60,431 bases of DNA from Alteribacillus persepolensis (GCF_900099605.1 NZ_FNDK01000021.1:1-60431); one strand, 5' to 3'; positions 10,107 through 19,660 are shown, counted from the first letter of the stretch. The notes: generated by a model from the sequence alone, not told the origin. Made by a program: numbers and translations.

Positions 10107-10149
10107 GGGAAACCTTTCTGTTCCAGCAGCAGGTTTCCCTCTCTTTGTC
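10107..10149 (+). terminator. Terminator after amidase
   Basis: GGGAAACCT (10107-10115) and AGGTTTCCC (10131-10139) form a perfect 9-bp stem followed by TCTCTTTGTCTT. Confidence 0.8.
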
Positions 10150-10390
10150 TTGAAAGTTGATTGTTTAAACATAAATGCCGTTAAGTGCTTCCTCTACACA
10201 TTATTGAATTTCTTTATGCGTGCTCGTAAAGGTTTGATCCCATTTACCTGACCTTTTTTAACAGCCATTTGTTTGTGATATGCTGGCTTTGCTTTATAAT
10301 GAAGTAGAAAAAATCAACAAAGCAGCACACGAAAATCACTTCCCTGTTACTTAAGGCATTGTGTGCTTATGGAAAAAGGTGTTTGGCACA

Positions 10391-11305
10391 ATGGAAATGA
10401 AGCATTTGGAATATTTTATTGAAGTCACCGATACTGGCAGTTTTACGCAGGCGGCAGAAAATCTGTATATTACGCAGCCTGCTCTCAGCAGAATTATTAA
10501 GTCATTGGAGAGTGAGCTGGGTGCCCCTCTTTTCATTCGTTCGAGAAAAAAGCTGCTGCTGACAGATGTCGGGCGTATCCTTTATAAACATGCTCAAGTC
10601 ATTGAAAGGCAGCTCAGCCTTCTAGAAGCGGACATTGACAACTTATTAATACTGAAAAAAGGGCGTATTCGTTTAGGACTGCCTACCATTGTTAATTCCT
10701 TTTTTTTCTCTCAGCTTATGGCTTCCTTTCATCAACAGTACCCTGATGTGACGTTTCAATTAGAAGAAGATGGATCGAAGCGCATTGCAGAAAAGATTAT
10801 GAATGATGACCTGGATTTCGGTGTCGTTGTTCTTCCTGAAAACCATGAGATGTTTAATTATTATAAATTTGTGCATGATCATTTAAAACTAGTGGTCCCC
10901 TTCTCTCATCGCCTGGCCGCGAAAGAAGAAATCGCCTTGCATGAATTAAAAGACGAATCATTTATCATGTTCAACCGGGACTTTGAGTTAAGAAACTTAA
11001 TCCTCGAAGCTTGCATAGAAGAAGGCTTTGAACCAAATATCGTTTCTGAAACATCGCAATTGGATTTTATTGAAGAAATGGCGGCTTATAACCTTGGTAT
11101 CACTCTTTTGCCGGAAAGTACTTGTATGGAGTTAACTAGTGATTTACAGACGATAACCATTGCTAACCCTAAAATAGAATGGAATCTTGCATTAATTTGG
11201 AAAAAAGATGCTTATTTGTCACAGGTTGCAAAAGAATTTATCAGATTTGCAAAACTCAAGCTGGTAAAAGAGAATAACCATGCTGATACCGACGAAGATG
11301 AATAA
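10391..11305 (+). CDS. LysR-family transcriptional regulator
   Basis: The N-terminal 60 residues hold the LysR winged helix (MEMKHLEYFIEVTDTGSFTQ, AAENLYITQPALSRIIKSLE, LGAPLFIRS). Residues ~90-300 form the periplasmic-binding-like effector domain (RLGLPTIVNSFF, FGVVVLPE, LPESTCMEL). The frame is open from a GTG at 10361, but the ATG at 10391 gives the canonical LysR N-terminus and has AAAAAGG upstream. It is flanked by terminators on both sides and has no divergent partner, so its target is unclear. About 304 residues is normal length. Confidence 0.9.
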   Translation: MEMKHLEYFIEVTDTGSFTQAAENLYITQPALSRIIKSLESELGAPLFIRSRKKLLLTDVGRILYKHAQVIERQLSLLEADIDNLLILKKGRIRLGLPTIVNSFFFSQLMASFHQQYPDVTFQLEEDGSKRIAEKIMNDDLDFGVVVLPENHEMFNYYKFVHDHLKLVVPFSHRLAAKEEIALHELKDESFIMFNRDFELRNLILEACIEEGFEPNIVSETSQLDFIEEMAAYNLGITLLPESTCMELTSDLQTITIANPKIEWNLALIWKKDAYLSQVAKEFIRFAKLKLVKENNHADTDEDE

Positions 11306-11365
11306 AGCAGACAGTCCCCCTATAAACTGCCTTCTCAAGCAGAGTGCGCAGCCAATATAAAAAAG

Positions 11366-11420
11366 CTAAACGACTTTAGCTCTATGTGCCAGCAGGCTAA
11401 GGGCGTTTAGTCTTTTTTTA
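11366..11420 (+). terminator. Terminator after LysR gene
   Basis: CTAAACG..TTTAGC pairs with GCTAAG..CGTTTAG (11366-11410, with a small internal loop) and is followed by TCTTTTTTT. Confidence 0.75.
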
Positions 11421-11661
11421 CAAGATTTACGGTCATTCCCCCTGGCTCCTGCCTTGTTTGCCCTCAAACGCTTCTTCCCCCGTACCCGTTACATAATAAA
11501 ACAACAATACGTAACCCCGTGCACCCTGCGCTTCCTTTCTAAAAACCGCTTACATACTGATTCATTATAACCATCATGTGTGATTGGCATTGTACGTTAA
11601 AAGCTTCGCACCCTTATAATGATTTCTGTAACAACATGAATTTACTGCAAAGGTGATAATA
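11421..11661. other. Promoter region of the thioesterase gene
   Basis: A TATAAT box at 11615-11620 is the best -10; the nearest -35 candidate (TTGTAC, 11590-11595) has a long 19-base spacer. Nothing else was recognised. Confidence 0.35.
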
Positions 11662-12177
11662 ATGGAATCCAAAAAAGTGAAAGAAACACGAGTCGTTCAA
11701 ACAGACCAGGTTCTTATAAATGATTTGAACAATTACCATACTTTATTTGGTGGAGTTTTAATGAAAAAAATGGATGCCTGCGCAACACTTTCTGCCCGCA
11801 GACATTCCAGGATAAAAGAATGTGTGACCGCATCAACTGATTCTGTTAATTTCATTGAACCTATTCGTCAAAGTGATGCTGTTTGTATTGAATCATTTGT
11901 CAGTTACACCGGGAGTCGTTCAATGGAAATTTTCTGTAAGGTTGTAGCAGAAGATCTTGAAACAGCCAATAGACGCATTGCAGCTACTTCATTCTTGACT
12001 TTTGTTGCGCTTGATGAATACAAAAGGCCTGTTGAAGTGCCAAACGTTATACCGGAAACAGAAGAAGAAGCATTCCTTTTTGAAACTGGGAAAGAAAGAG
12101 AAAAAATCCGCAAATTGAAAAGACAGCAAAACAAAGAATTAATATCGCACCTCGAGTTGAAGAAGCCTTGGGACTAA
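11662..12177 (+). CDS. Acyl-CoA thioesterase, hotdog fold
   Basis: Hydrolyses acyl-CoA to free acid and CoA. The N-terminal half has the family pattern VLINDLNNYHTLFGGVLMKKMD with the conserved N..G.LFGG core, then SVNFIEPIRQSDAV and VSYTGSRSMEIFCKVVAED, matching the YkhA/ACOT-type thioesterases of Bacillaceae. 171 residues. I start at the ATG at 11662, 8 bases after AAAGG, rather than the GTG three codons earlier. The next gene starts 26 bases after the stop, so the two are probably co-transcribed. Confidence 0.85.
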   Translation: MESKKVKETRVVQTDQVLINDLNNYHTLFGGVLMKKMDACATLSARRHSRIKECVTASTDSVNFIEPIRQSDAVCIESFVSYTGSRSMEIFCKVVAEDLETANRRIAATSFLTFVALDEYKRPVEVPNVIPETEEEAFLFETGKEREKIRKLKRQQNKELISHLELKKPWD

Positions 12178-12203
12178 TACACCGTTATAAAAGGAGTGGT
12201 TGC

Positions 12204-12578
12204 ATGATTACATCTCCAAGTTATCAGGAATTGTTAGAGGTAAAAAAAGCCATCGATGAATTAAATAATACGAACCCTGCTATTCACCAAAAATTCTTGA
12301 ATGTTATTCAGCTTACACGTCAGATGCAATATGGATATCAATTTTTGGGCTGCTTCATGATGGATGAAGAGGCGGGAGATTTTCACCCCGTTGCTCAAGA
12401 TGAGTATGTGTTATCTGTTTTTCATGAACAGGTAGAGAATGTAAAAACAGATCGAGATTTTCACCATTTACAAAGAATGCTGAATGAAAATAAACAGGTT
12501 AGCTATGCTAATATTTGCAAGATAGCATTAGGAACAAATCCAACATCACTGGTTGGGCCAACACTCATCCGAAAATAA
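12204..12578 (+). CDS. Hypothetical protein (124 aa)
   Basis: Not recognised. A clear AAAGGAG lies 7 bases before the ATG at 12204, and the frame is closed by a strong terminator, so it is likely real. The product is soluble, mixed charged/hydrophobic, with an N-terminal helical region (ELLEVKKAIDELNNTNPAIH) and a C-terminal basic patch. No membrane helix, signal peptide or metal motif is seen. It shares a transcript with the thioesterase. Confidence 0.6.
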   Translation: MITSPSYQELLEVKKAIDELNNTNPAIHQKFLNVIQLTRQMQYGYQFLGCFMMDEEAGDFHPVAQDEYVLSVFHEQVENVKTDRDFHHLQRMLNENKQVSYANICKIALGTNPTSLVGPTLIRK

Positions 12579-12595
12579 TAAAAACCTGTTGAAAA

Positions 12596-12630
12596 AGAAG
12601 CATGCTGCTGATTGGCAGATGCTTCTTTTA
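12596..12630. terminator. Bidirectional terminator
   Basis: AGAAGCAT (12596-12603) and ATGCTTCT (12619-12626) form a stem with T-runs on both outer sides (TTTTA on plus, TTTTTC on minus). It serves the hypothetical gene and could stop the convergent module A operon that ends at 12814. Confidence 0.75.
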
Positions 12631-12813
12631 CTACACTAAGGCTCTATCCTACAAGCACAATCACATTCATATACTATTAAAAAATAATGTTCCTGCCTTT
12701 GTGTTAAAGACTGTTTGAGAGAAATGCTTCATTAATATGGCTTCCCCCCTCAAACCATCTAAACTCTATTTCTAAATCATTATATTTAGCAGAATGAATG
12801 ATTCTCGCATTCT

Positions 12814-13362
12814 TTAAGGAGAGGTAATTTTAGTTAAGTTTTTACCCATTAATACTAATTCATCTGCAAGCGCTGTCATTTTCTCCGCTGTTTTTTTATC
12901 AATAATTTTATTATTATCTCCAAAACTATTTCGATGAATCAGCATGTTATTTGTTGTCACATAGGCTTGATAATATCCGGCAATGGTTTTAAGCTGATTT
13001 TCAATGACAAAATAATGTTCACTAGATCCGCCTGTTGCCACAAAACCCATTACTTTTTTATGAAAGACAGAAGGAGGAATAAGATCCAGTGTATTTTTTA
13101 ATGCTCCAGACATCGATGCATTAAAAATAGGTGTTCCAATAATATATACATCTGCATAGGACATTTTTTCAATTACTTTTCTTGTATCTGCATTATAATG
13201 ATGTGCCTCTCGGCCATCACAAAATTCTATACTATATTCTCTTAAATCAATACATTCTGTTTCAACAGATGTATCTGCTTTTTTTACTTCCTCTAGTATG
13301 TGCTGTATAGCTACCGACGTTTTTGAACCTATAATGGTTCCAGACAGACCTATTATTTTCAT
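12814..13362 (-). CDS. NAD(P)H-dependent FMN reductase, flavodoxin fold
   Basis: Reduces free FMN, or a quinone or azo compound, with NAD(P)H. The N-terminus MKIIGLSGTIIGSKTS is the FMN-phosphate loop of the NADPH-dependent FMN reductase family (as in SsuE-type reductases), followed by YIIGTPIFNASMSGALKN (flavin-contact loop) and GFVATGGSSEHYF. 182 residues. The ATG at 13362 is chosen because GGAGTGG lies 5 bases upstream. As the last gene of a minus-strand run with ligase and transporter, it could supply FMNH2 to the two luciferase-like monooxygenases at 22387 and 37550; that link is inference. Confidence 0.8.
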   Translation of the reverse strand: MKIIGLSGTIIGSKTSVAIQHILEEVKKADTSVETECIDLREYSIEFCDGREAHHYNADTRKVIEKMSYADVYIIGTPIFNASMSGALKNTLDLIPPSVFHKKVMGFVATGGSSEHYFVIENQLKTIAGYYQAYVTTNNMLIHRNSFGDNNKIIDKKTAEKMTALADELVLMGKNLTKITSP

Positions 13363-13437
13363 ATCAACCACTCCACATACTTGATTAATTGAAAAAGATT
13401 CACCACACTACTCCCCTGTCTCTTCACCCGCTATTCC

Positions 13438-15018
13438 TTACACTTTGTAGCCAACTAGTTCACGGTCCCACGTATCATCTGTCACTCCATCTTTTCGCAG
13501 TTTATATTTCTCAACTCTTAATGAAGTATTTTTAGGCAGTGCCTTCAAGTATCTAATATAACGAGGTACTGCAAAATCGGCTATGCGAGTTTTACAGTAA
13601 TCAAGTAAATCTTCTGGCTTTAGATTATAACCATCTTTCACAGTAATCGCTGCAAGCACTTCTTCTTCTGAAAGTTCAGATGGGACTCCAATCACTGCAG
13701 ATTCTTTCACCTTCGGGTGGTCATTCAAGACCCTTTCCACTTCATAGGATGAAATGTTTTCTCCTTTCCGCCGTACAACATCTTTCATTCTATCTAGAAA
13801 ATAAAAATATCCCTCTTCATCCACCCAGCCCCGGTCTCCTGTATGAAACCAAAGATTTTGCCATGCTTTTACAGTCGCTTCTGACATTCCATAATATCCA
13901 GAGAACATAATAGAAGGCTCTTTCGGCCGCACGACAATTTCACCTGCTGTACCCGGCGGACATGGTTGATCGTTATCATCATGTATTTCGACTTCATATA
14001 TCGGTACCGGCTTTCCGCAGGAACCTAATTTAAATGTATCAGCATGATTATAAATGGCCGTTCCTAACTCTGTTGAGCCGTAAACTTCAGAGATTTCTAC
14101 TTGAAAACGTTCGATGAAATCATGATATATCTCTACTGGAGTGGGGGCCCCATATGCTTTTCTAACAGGGTTATCTGCATCATTTGGTTTTCTGGGCTGT
14201 TTCATCAGAATCGTCAGCATAGACCCCATAAAATTAAAAGAAGTGATTTGCTCCTTTCTGCAAATATCCCAAAATTTAGAAGCAGAAAACTTTTCATGCA
14301 TGACTACGTCACAATCAGCCATGAGTGCTGTCAAAATAGTTGTGTAGCGGGCATTAATGTGGAACAGCGGAAATACAGTAAACAAACGATCTTCTGGTCC
14401 ATAATCCATTAGATCACAAGCTGTCTGGGCAAGACTGAAATTTGCCCGGTGGCTTAAAATCACACCTTTAGAAGGTCCAGTTGTCCCTGACGTAAATAAA
14501 ATAAGGGATGGATCCGTCGATTGAATGTCAACTTTCACGTGGGTATCCCTAGCATTCAGCATGAGGTTTTCATATGAATAAAAAGAAAAATTTTCCTCTT
14601 CAATCTCTACCTCTTCTCCTACCACAATGACATGTTGAAGATGTATTAATTCATCAGATAATTCTTTTACTCTCTCCACCCATTGGGAAGAAATTACTAG
14701 TGCTTTACATTCCGCTTTATTAAGAATATAAGCCAATAAATCTCCACGAAATGCGACATTAATGGGAACTTCTATGACACCTAGCCTTGCCAGCCCGACC
14801 CACATTGCTAAAAATTCAGGACTATTAGGAAGCATAACTGCACAGGTATCTCCCTTCGATAATCCCAAAGCAGCAATCACATGACTCACTTTATTTCCAT
14901 TTTGATGCAGTTCTTGATACGTGAGATCATAGTTTTCAAATCGTATAAAACGTTCATATGGCTTGCTATCCGCACGATGTTCTACTATTTTTCCGAATGT
15001 CTCTACCCCTTCGTACAT
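13438..15018 (-). CDS. ATP-dependent acyl-CoA ligase, CaiC-like (module A)
   Basis: Activates a carboxylic acid to its CoA thioester through an acyl-adenylate. The ANL-family motifs are in order: LFTSGTTGPSKG near 175-185, EVYGSTELG near 310, WFHTGDRG near 400 and RRKGENISSYEVE near 425. The usual C-terminal catalytic Lys motif (..GK(I/V)xK) reads SLRVEKYKLR, with Arg at the expected Lys, and the paralogue at 28017 shares this. 526 residues; AGGGGGG precedes the ATG. It lies between the FMN reductase and glutathione peroxidase genes on the same strand. The substrate is unknown; crotonobetaine/carnitine ligase is only the nearest named group. Confidence 0.85.
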   Translation of the reverse strand: MYEGVETFGKIVEHRADSKPYERFIRFENYDLTYQELHQNGNKVSHVIAALGLSKGDTCAVMLPNSPEFLAMWVGLARLGVIEVPINVAFRGDLLAYILNKAECKALVISSQWVERVKELSDELIHLQHVIVVGEEVEIEEENFSFYSYENLMLNARDTHVKVDIQSTDPSLILFTSGTTGPSKGVILSHRANFSLAQTACDLMDYGPEDRLFTVFPLFHINARYTTILTALMADCDVVMHEKFSASKFWDICRKEQITSFNFMGSMLTILMKQPRKPNDADNPVRKAYGAPTPVEIYHDFIERFQVEISEVYGSTELGTAIYNHADTFKLGSCGKPVPIYEVEIHDDNDQPCPPGTAGEIVVRPKEPSIMFSGYYGMSEATVKAWQNLWFHTGDRGWVDEEGYFYFLDRMKDVVRRKGENISSYEVERVLNDHPKVKESAVIGVPSELSEEEVLAAITVKDGYNLKPEDLLDYCKTRIADFAVPRYIRYLKALPKNTSLRVEKYKLRKDGVTDDTWDRELVGYKV

Positions 15019-15075
15019 ATTTCCCCCCCTAAGTCTTGATCAAAAATGTTTTCATAGCATAAAGATGTCAAAATA

Positions 15076-15612
15076 TTATAATAATATTTTAATATCTTCT
15101 TCTAATTCCTCCGGTTCAACCGTAGGAGAATAACGCTTTACAACGTTTCCCTTCTTATCAACTAAAAATTTTGTGAAATTCCATCTAATGAGTGATCCTT
15201 CCAATAATTCTGGAACATTCTTTTGTAAATGATTGTACAAGCGGCTTTTTTTATCTAAATTAGTATCCTCACTGGCTTGTTCACGTAAATATTGATAAAG
15301 AGGGTGGGCGCCTTCTCCATTCACCTCTATTTTTTCAAATAACGGGAAGGTTACATTGTAATTCTTTGAGCAAAAACTTCTGATTTCTTCATTCGTTCCC
15401 GGCTCTTGGCCTCCAAACTGATCACAAGGGAATGCTAGTACAGTGAATCCGTTTTCCTTATATGTTCTATATAATTTTTCCAAACTTTCATATTGAGAAG
15501 TTAAACCACATTCACTAGCTGTGTTTACAATCAATAAAATATTATCCTTATATCTTTTCAAACTAACTTTTTGGCCGTTTGATAAACTTGCTTGGAATGA
15601 ATATATCGACAT
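15076..15612 (-). CDS. Glutathione peroxidase-family thiol peroxidase
   Basis: Reduces hydroperoxides. Cys35 in NTASECGLTSQY replaces selenocysteine; the partner Gln is in FPCDQFGGQEPG and the Trp in SLIRWNFTKFLVD, completing the catalytic tetrad region. 178 residues is slightly longer than typical bacterial members (~160) because of an insertion near REQASEDTNLDKKSR. In Bacillota such enzymes probably use thioredoxin or bacillithiol rather than glutathione. It sits inside the transporter-ligase operon (24 bases after the MFS gene). A plausible role is removing peroxide leaked by flavin monooxygenases. Confidence 0.9.
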   Translation of the reverse strand: MSIYSFQASLSNGQKVSLKRYKDNILLIVNTASECGLTSQYESLEKLYRTYKENGFTVLAFPCDQFGGQEPGTNEEIRSFCSKNYNVTFPLFEKIEVNGEGAHPLYQYLREQASEDTNLDKKSRLYNHLQKNVPELLEGSLIRWNFTKFLVDKKGNVVKRYSPTVEPEELEEDIKILL

Positions 15613-15636
15613 TGTTATTTCTCCTTCATGAAATTG

Positions 15637-16983
15637 TTACTCAACTGCTTTTGTTTGGTACGCATGGACAACATTTCCGCCGTAAGAGTTACTATATTTA
15701 TCTTGAACTAACCACATAGCCATTGCCGCAATAAACCCTGGTATAGCATAGGCGATAAAATTAATTTGAAGAGGAAGACTTAATTCGAGAATAATTCCCC
15801 CAACGGCTGGACCTATTATTGCTCCTATTCGCCCTAAACCAAGTGACGAACCGACGCCGGTAGACCGAACATAAGCTGGATAGAAGTTAGTAATATAAGC
15901 TAAATTAATAACCTGGGTCCCTTGTGAACCTGCTCCTGCTAGTGCAACCAAAAGATATAACAATACAATCCCTGGTTCCAAACCTAGTAAAACTAAACAC
16001 AAACCACCACATGTAAAAAAAGTAACCAAAATTCTTTTGACACCAACGCGGTCAGCTAACCAACCTCCCCATACTTGACCTACTATAGCCCCAAAGTTTA
16101 AAGCAAACAGGAACGATAAACTTGATGTTAGCGGGTATCCTGCTTCTACCATGAGTTGAGGCAGCCAGGTACTCAGCCCATACATCATGTATAAAACACA
16201 AGCTGTCGCGATCCAGAATAGTATAGTTGAAAAGCCGCGTTTTTCTTCAAATAGCTTAGCCACTGGCATACCTTTTTGGGGTAAATCAATTTCATACGTA
16301 TCTTCTTTTTCCGGAGTATAAGATGGATTAAGACGCTTTAAAATCTGACCTACTTGTTCATACTCTCCCTTTGCAATCAAAAAATTTAAAGACTCCGGCA
16401 AATACTTTATTAAAAATGGGGCAGCTAATAGAGGCAGACCTCCGATAAAAAACATCCATTCCCATCCAAGATTTGGAATCACATATATGCCTAACAAAGC
16501 TACAACAATCCCGCCAGTAGCAAAACCAACACAACTAAGACCGACCAGCATATTCCTCATGGATTTTGGGGCATATTCTGTCGTTAGTGCTATTACAATT
16601 GGCATGATTCCCCCTAATCCTAATCCACCTATGAAGCGGTAAATCGCAAAATCGATTACTCCCTGAGAGAAACCTTGTAATAATGTCATTAAATTAAAAA
16701 GAATAAAAGCAGAAACAACCACTTTCTTTCTTCCAAATTTATCAGCCAGTATTCCACAAGAAAATGCTCCTAATAAAGCACCAAACAAAGTCAAGCTTCC
16801 GATAAGACCAGCCGTACCCGATGCCATCCCCCATTCTTCAGTTAAACTAGGAATGACAGAACCAAGTACTGTCAAATCAAACCCATCACACCAAAGAATA
16901 AAGGCACACCACAGTAAAACTTTTAAATGAAAAGAATTAAATCTACTTTCATCTACCATCTGTGCTACATTTATCTTTCTCAC
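15637..16983 (-). CDS. MFS transporter, aromatic acid:H+ symporter type (module A)
   Basis: A 12-helix proton-coupled importer. The first helix ends in DGFDLTVLGSVIPSL, the acidic signature of the aromatic acid:H+ symporter (AAHS) family that includes PcaK and BenK; the MFS loop GILADKFGRKKVVV follows, and the second half repeats GGWLADRVGVKRIL. The GTG at 16983 is chosen because AGGGAGAGG lies 6 bases upstream and the resulting MRKINVAQMVDES start aligns with the paralogue at 26623 (MRQINAAQIVDES). It is the first gene of the run reaching 12814. The exact acid carried is unknown. Confidence 0.85.
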   Translation of the reverse strand: MRKINVAQMVDESRFNSFHLKVLLWCAFILWCDGFDLTVLGSVIPSLTEEWGMASGTAGLIGSLTLFGALLGAFSCGILADKFGRKKVVVSAFILFNLMTLLQGFSQGVIDFAIYRFIGGLGLGGIMPIVIALTTEYAPKSMRNMLVGLSCVGFATGGIVVALLGIYVIPNLGWEWMFFIGGLPLLAAPFLIKYLPESLNFLIAKGEYEQVGQILKRLNPSYTPEKEDTYEIDLPQKGMPVAKLFEEKRGFSTILFWIATACVLYMMYGLSTWLPQLMVEAGYPLTSSLSFLFALNFGAIVGQVWGGWLADRVGVKRILVTFFTCGGLCLVLLGLEPGIVLLYLLVALAGAGSQGTQVINLAYITNFYPAYVRSTGVGSSLGLGRIGAIIGPAVGGIILELSLPLQINFIAYAIPGFIAAMAMWLVQDKYSNSYGGNVVHAYQTKAVE

Positions 16984-17095
16984 GGACACCCTCTCCCTTT
17001 ATAATTTCTTATTCTCCTATTTCATTTTAAATATTATATGAGGTACTAAACATTGAGAATAAGACCTATTTAAGGTATTAACTTGTAAGGATAGC

Positions 17096-17121
17096 AGCAG
17101 ATGCTTCAATCAGCATCTGCT
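17096..17121. terminator. Strong hairpin after the amidohydrolase gene
   Basis: AGCAGATGCT (17096-17105) and AGCATCTGCT (17112-17121) form a perfect 10-bp stem with a 6-base loop, between the end of the 17285-19415 run and the transporter gene. No T-run follows, so it may be an RNA-stability hairpin rather than a terminator. Nothing else was seen between 16984 and 17284. Confidence 0.4.
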
Positions 17122-17284
17122 GTCATATGATAAACTATTAATCATACATTTTATTCCAATTCAAACAAATGGTAGTTCAAATTTTATTAAAAGCTGCTTA
17201 TCGAACATCGTTATTCACAATGATACTCTAATAAATTGAAACCACTTCCAAAAAAATACTCTGATAAATATTGATAGAAACTTT

Positions 17285-18412
17285 CTATTTCATTGGATCC
17301 TCAAACCCATATAAATCAACTGCATTTTTATAAAGGATTTTATTTCTAACTTCAGCTGGCAGCTTAGCCAATGCTTGTTGTGGTGCATCGAATTCCCAAT
17401 GCGGATAATCACTTGCAAACAAAATTTTATTTGTACCGATCATTTCAATGATTTGCAGTACGTGCTTCTCGTCTTCAGGGTGTTCAGGTTCAATAAAAGG
17501 TTGAGTACCAAACCACATATGTTCTCTTACCGTTTGGCTCGGCGGACGTTTCACCCATGGAACTTCTCTCCTCAAATTACGCCAGTGAGTATCCATCGTA
17601 TACATTACACTTGGAAGCCATGCAAAACCGCCCTCGACAAATACCATGCGCAAATCGGGAAACTTTTCAAACACCCCGCCAAAAATGATACTTGAAATTT
17701 GATTTTGATACGTTAAACCATTATTGGTTTGGGTTTCAGGATAATAGTTTCCTCGAACGGGCAAAGCCTGAAATATTCCTCCGGGAACCGAAACATGAAA
17801 AGTACAGATGAGTCCATTTCGCACGGCTGCTTCCCATATTGGATGATACCGTTTGTCTCCCCATCCTCCATACGGGGAATGAATAGACAATCCTACTTGA
17901 ATCATTTGTGGGTGGCTTCCTACACGGTCAATCTCACGTGCAGCTTCTTCTGGATCTTGAGATGCAATAACGACTGTACCTCGGAGGCTGGAGTCTTTCG
18001 ATAACCAATGATCAATTTGCCAATCATTATAAGCTGAAGCTACAGCCGTCGCCATTTCATGTTGAGGAGAAGCCGCTAACATAAAGGTGGAATCTGGATA
18101 TAGAATCGCATTTGCATAGTTATACTTATCCACCACTTGTTCTTTAAAGAAGCTAAGCGAAGAACATCCAAGACCTCCTTCAGGCGGAATACTATCCATA
18201 CGGTGTCCTGCATTTGCAACAATAGCCATAACTGGTATACCGGGAAAAACACCCTTCCACTTAGCATCAGTCAAAAAATCTTTCCAATAGTCACTTAAAT
18301 AAGGTAAAAGATCATCATAGCTTTTAGGATTGGGATGGACATCGACATCGATTACAGCTGTTTTACGCTTTTTGGTTTTTTGTTCTTCGCGTTTGTCAAT
18401 AGTAGTAGCCAT
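17285..18412 (-). CDS. Amidohydrolase-2 family protein (ACMSD-like decarboxylase or hydrolase)
   Basis: A TIM-barrel metal enzyme. VIDVDVHPNP (Asp24-x-His26) is the first metal site, FHVSVPGG carries a later His, VFVEGGFAWLP another strand end, and FASDYPHWEFD near residue 335 the last Asp, all as in the ACMSD branch (non-oxidative decarboxylases and related hydrolases). 375 residues; AAGGGGAG precedes the ATG. Rieske and SnoaL-like genes lie immediately upstream on the same strand. A decarboxylation or ring-hydrolysis step on an aromatic or ring-cleavage acid is plausible, not shown. Confidence 0.82.
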   Translation of the reverse strand: MATTIDKREEQKTKKRKTAVIDVDVHPNPKSYDDLLPYLSDYWKDFLTDAKWKGVFPGIPVMAIVANAGHRMDSIPPEGGLGCSSLSFFKEQVVDKYNYANAILYPDSTFMLAASPQHEMATAVASAYNDWQIDHWLSKDSSLRGTVVIASQDPEEAAREIDRVGSHPQMIQVGLSIHSPYGGWGDKRYHPIWEAAVRNGLICTFHVSVPGGIFQALPVRGNYYPETQTNNGLTYQNQISSIIFGGVFEKFPDLRMVFVEGGFAWLPSVMYTMDTHWRNLRREVPWVKRPPSQTVREHMWFGTQPFIEPEHPEDEKHVLQIIEMIGTNKILFASDYPHWEFDAPQQALAKLPAEVRNKILYKNAVDLYGFEDPMK

Positions 18413-18459
18413 ATTTTTCTCCCCTTCATCAATAAAAATAGTTTACCTAACCTTTCCAT

Positions 18460-18810
18460 TTAGGCATATAAAACGACGTCATCGCCTTCGACTTTTACAT
18501 CATATGTTTTCACTTTAATTTTCTCGTCATAAACGGAACAACCAGTTTCTACATCAAAACTCCAATGATGCCAAGGGCAATAAAGAACTTCTCCCTGCTT
18601 TTCATAGCAGTATTCTTTCACATCAGAAGGTGGAGCAGCTCCTCCCAGGGATCCTTTTCCTAACTCTGCTCCTTGGTGGGGACATCCGTTTCTAATAGCA
18701 AAAAACTTGTCTTCTTTTCTTACAACAACAATAGATGTTTTTTTAACTTGAAATATCTTCTTATCACCAGGCGGTATCTCATCTCTTTTGCATAACACAT
18801 TTCTCATCAA
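18460..18810 (-). CDS. Rieske [2Fe-2S] ferredoxin-like protein
   Basis: A small electron-transfer protein. Cys43-Pro-His45 and Cys78-Pro-Trp-His81 are the Rieske cluster ligands. The spacing between the two boxes is long because of a Gly/Pro-rich insertion (GGAAPPSDVKEY), as in stand-alone Rieske proteins found beside amidohydrolase-2 genes. 116 residues. AAGGAGG is 10 bases before a TTG (18810) and 13 before the next ATG (18807); I keep the TTG, with little certainty. No oxygenase alpha subunit or ferredoxin reductase is nearby, so its redox partner is unclear. Confidence 0.85.
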   Translation of the reverse strand: MMRNVLCKRDEIPPGDKKIFQVKKTSIVVVRKEDKFFAIRNGCPHQGAELGKGSLGGAAPPSDVKEYCYEKQGEVLYCPWHHWSFDVETGCSVYDEKIKVKTYDVKVEGDDVVLYA

Positions 18811-18938
18811 TGATCATAAACCTCCTTTGAAATAATTAACTTTGATAGTTATTATTTTGATTAATCACAAAAAACTTAGTGATTTTCATATTTATAATCA
18901 TCCAAATATTATTCGTGTACTTGAACCGGAATACATGT

Positions 18939-19415
18939 CTACCCCTTTATTCTACTTTCTGGTTTATTTGACCATGGCTCTAGTACAGGTGTCATATAAT
19001 GAATTCGTAATTTCCTCTCTGTAAACCTCCACTTGCCTGTGCGATTACTAAAACTATCATAATATGTCGCTGTTATAAGCAAAGGAACACCTTTTGCATT
19101 TGTAGCAGTAGCTTTTAGATCTGCAACAGCTGTGGCAGTTCCGTTACCTATATCAATTTCTATAACTGGATTTAAAGTATGATGATGATTCTCAAACATA
19201 TTCTTCCAATTCATTTGTATTTTCTCTAAAATTTCTTGTTTATTTTTAGCCGCTGATGAAGGATCTCCTAACTCCCACACTGCATCTTCTTCCCAAACAT
19301 CCGTAAATAATGGCTCATCTTCTTTGTCTATACCATGACAATAGTTAGCCATTACTTCTTTAATCTCTTCACGCGCTTCTAATTTCAATAATCTTGTTTC
19401 TAAACTCTTTGACAT
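18939..19415 (-). CDS. SnoaL-like / NTF2-fold protein (module A)
   Basis: 158 residues with the SnoaL_4 pattern: LEAREEIKEVMANYCHGIDKED, FTDVWEEDAVWELGD, a His-rich HHHTLNP block and GKWRFTERKLRI. The cone-shaped NTF2 fold is used by hydratases, isomerases, cyclases and dioxygenase beta subunits, so the reaction cannot be named. A paralogue lies at 36795 and shares the TPVLEPWSN C-terminus. First gene of a three-gene run with the Rieske and amidohydrolase genes, and divergent from the zinc alcohol dehydrogenase at 19859. Confidence 0.8.
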   Translation of the reverse strand: MSKSLETRLLKLEAREEIKEVMANYCHGIDKEDEPLFTDVWEEDAVWELGDPSSAAKNKQEILEKIQMNWKNMFENHHHTLNPVIEIDIGNGTATAVADLKATATNAKGVPLLITATYYDSFSNRTGKWRFTERKLRIHYMTPVLEPWSNKPESRIKG

Positions 19416-19660
19416 TTCTATTCACGACCTTTGTTGAAATTTATTACTTCTTAAAAATTCCTCATTCATGGTATAAAGCACCTCCTTCTTATTATTTTAA
19501 ATATTTTGAATATATGGAATATATGGATAAATTATAAAGTAAAATAACCAATAAATCTATCCCCCCTAAAGTGTTGTCTCCCCCCTATATTTTTGGGGTT
19601 TAACAGCATCTTTTTGTTTTTTATAAGTTTCTTGATGATGAATCGCTTTAGAAAAAGGGA

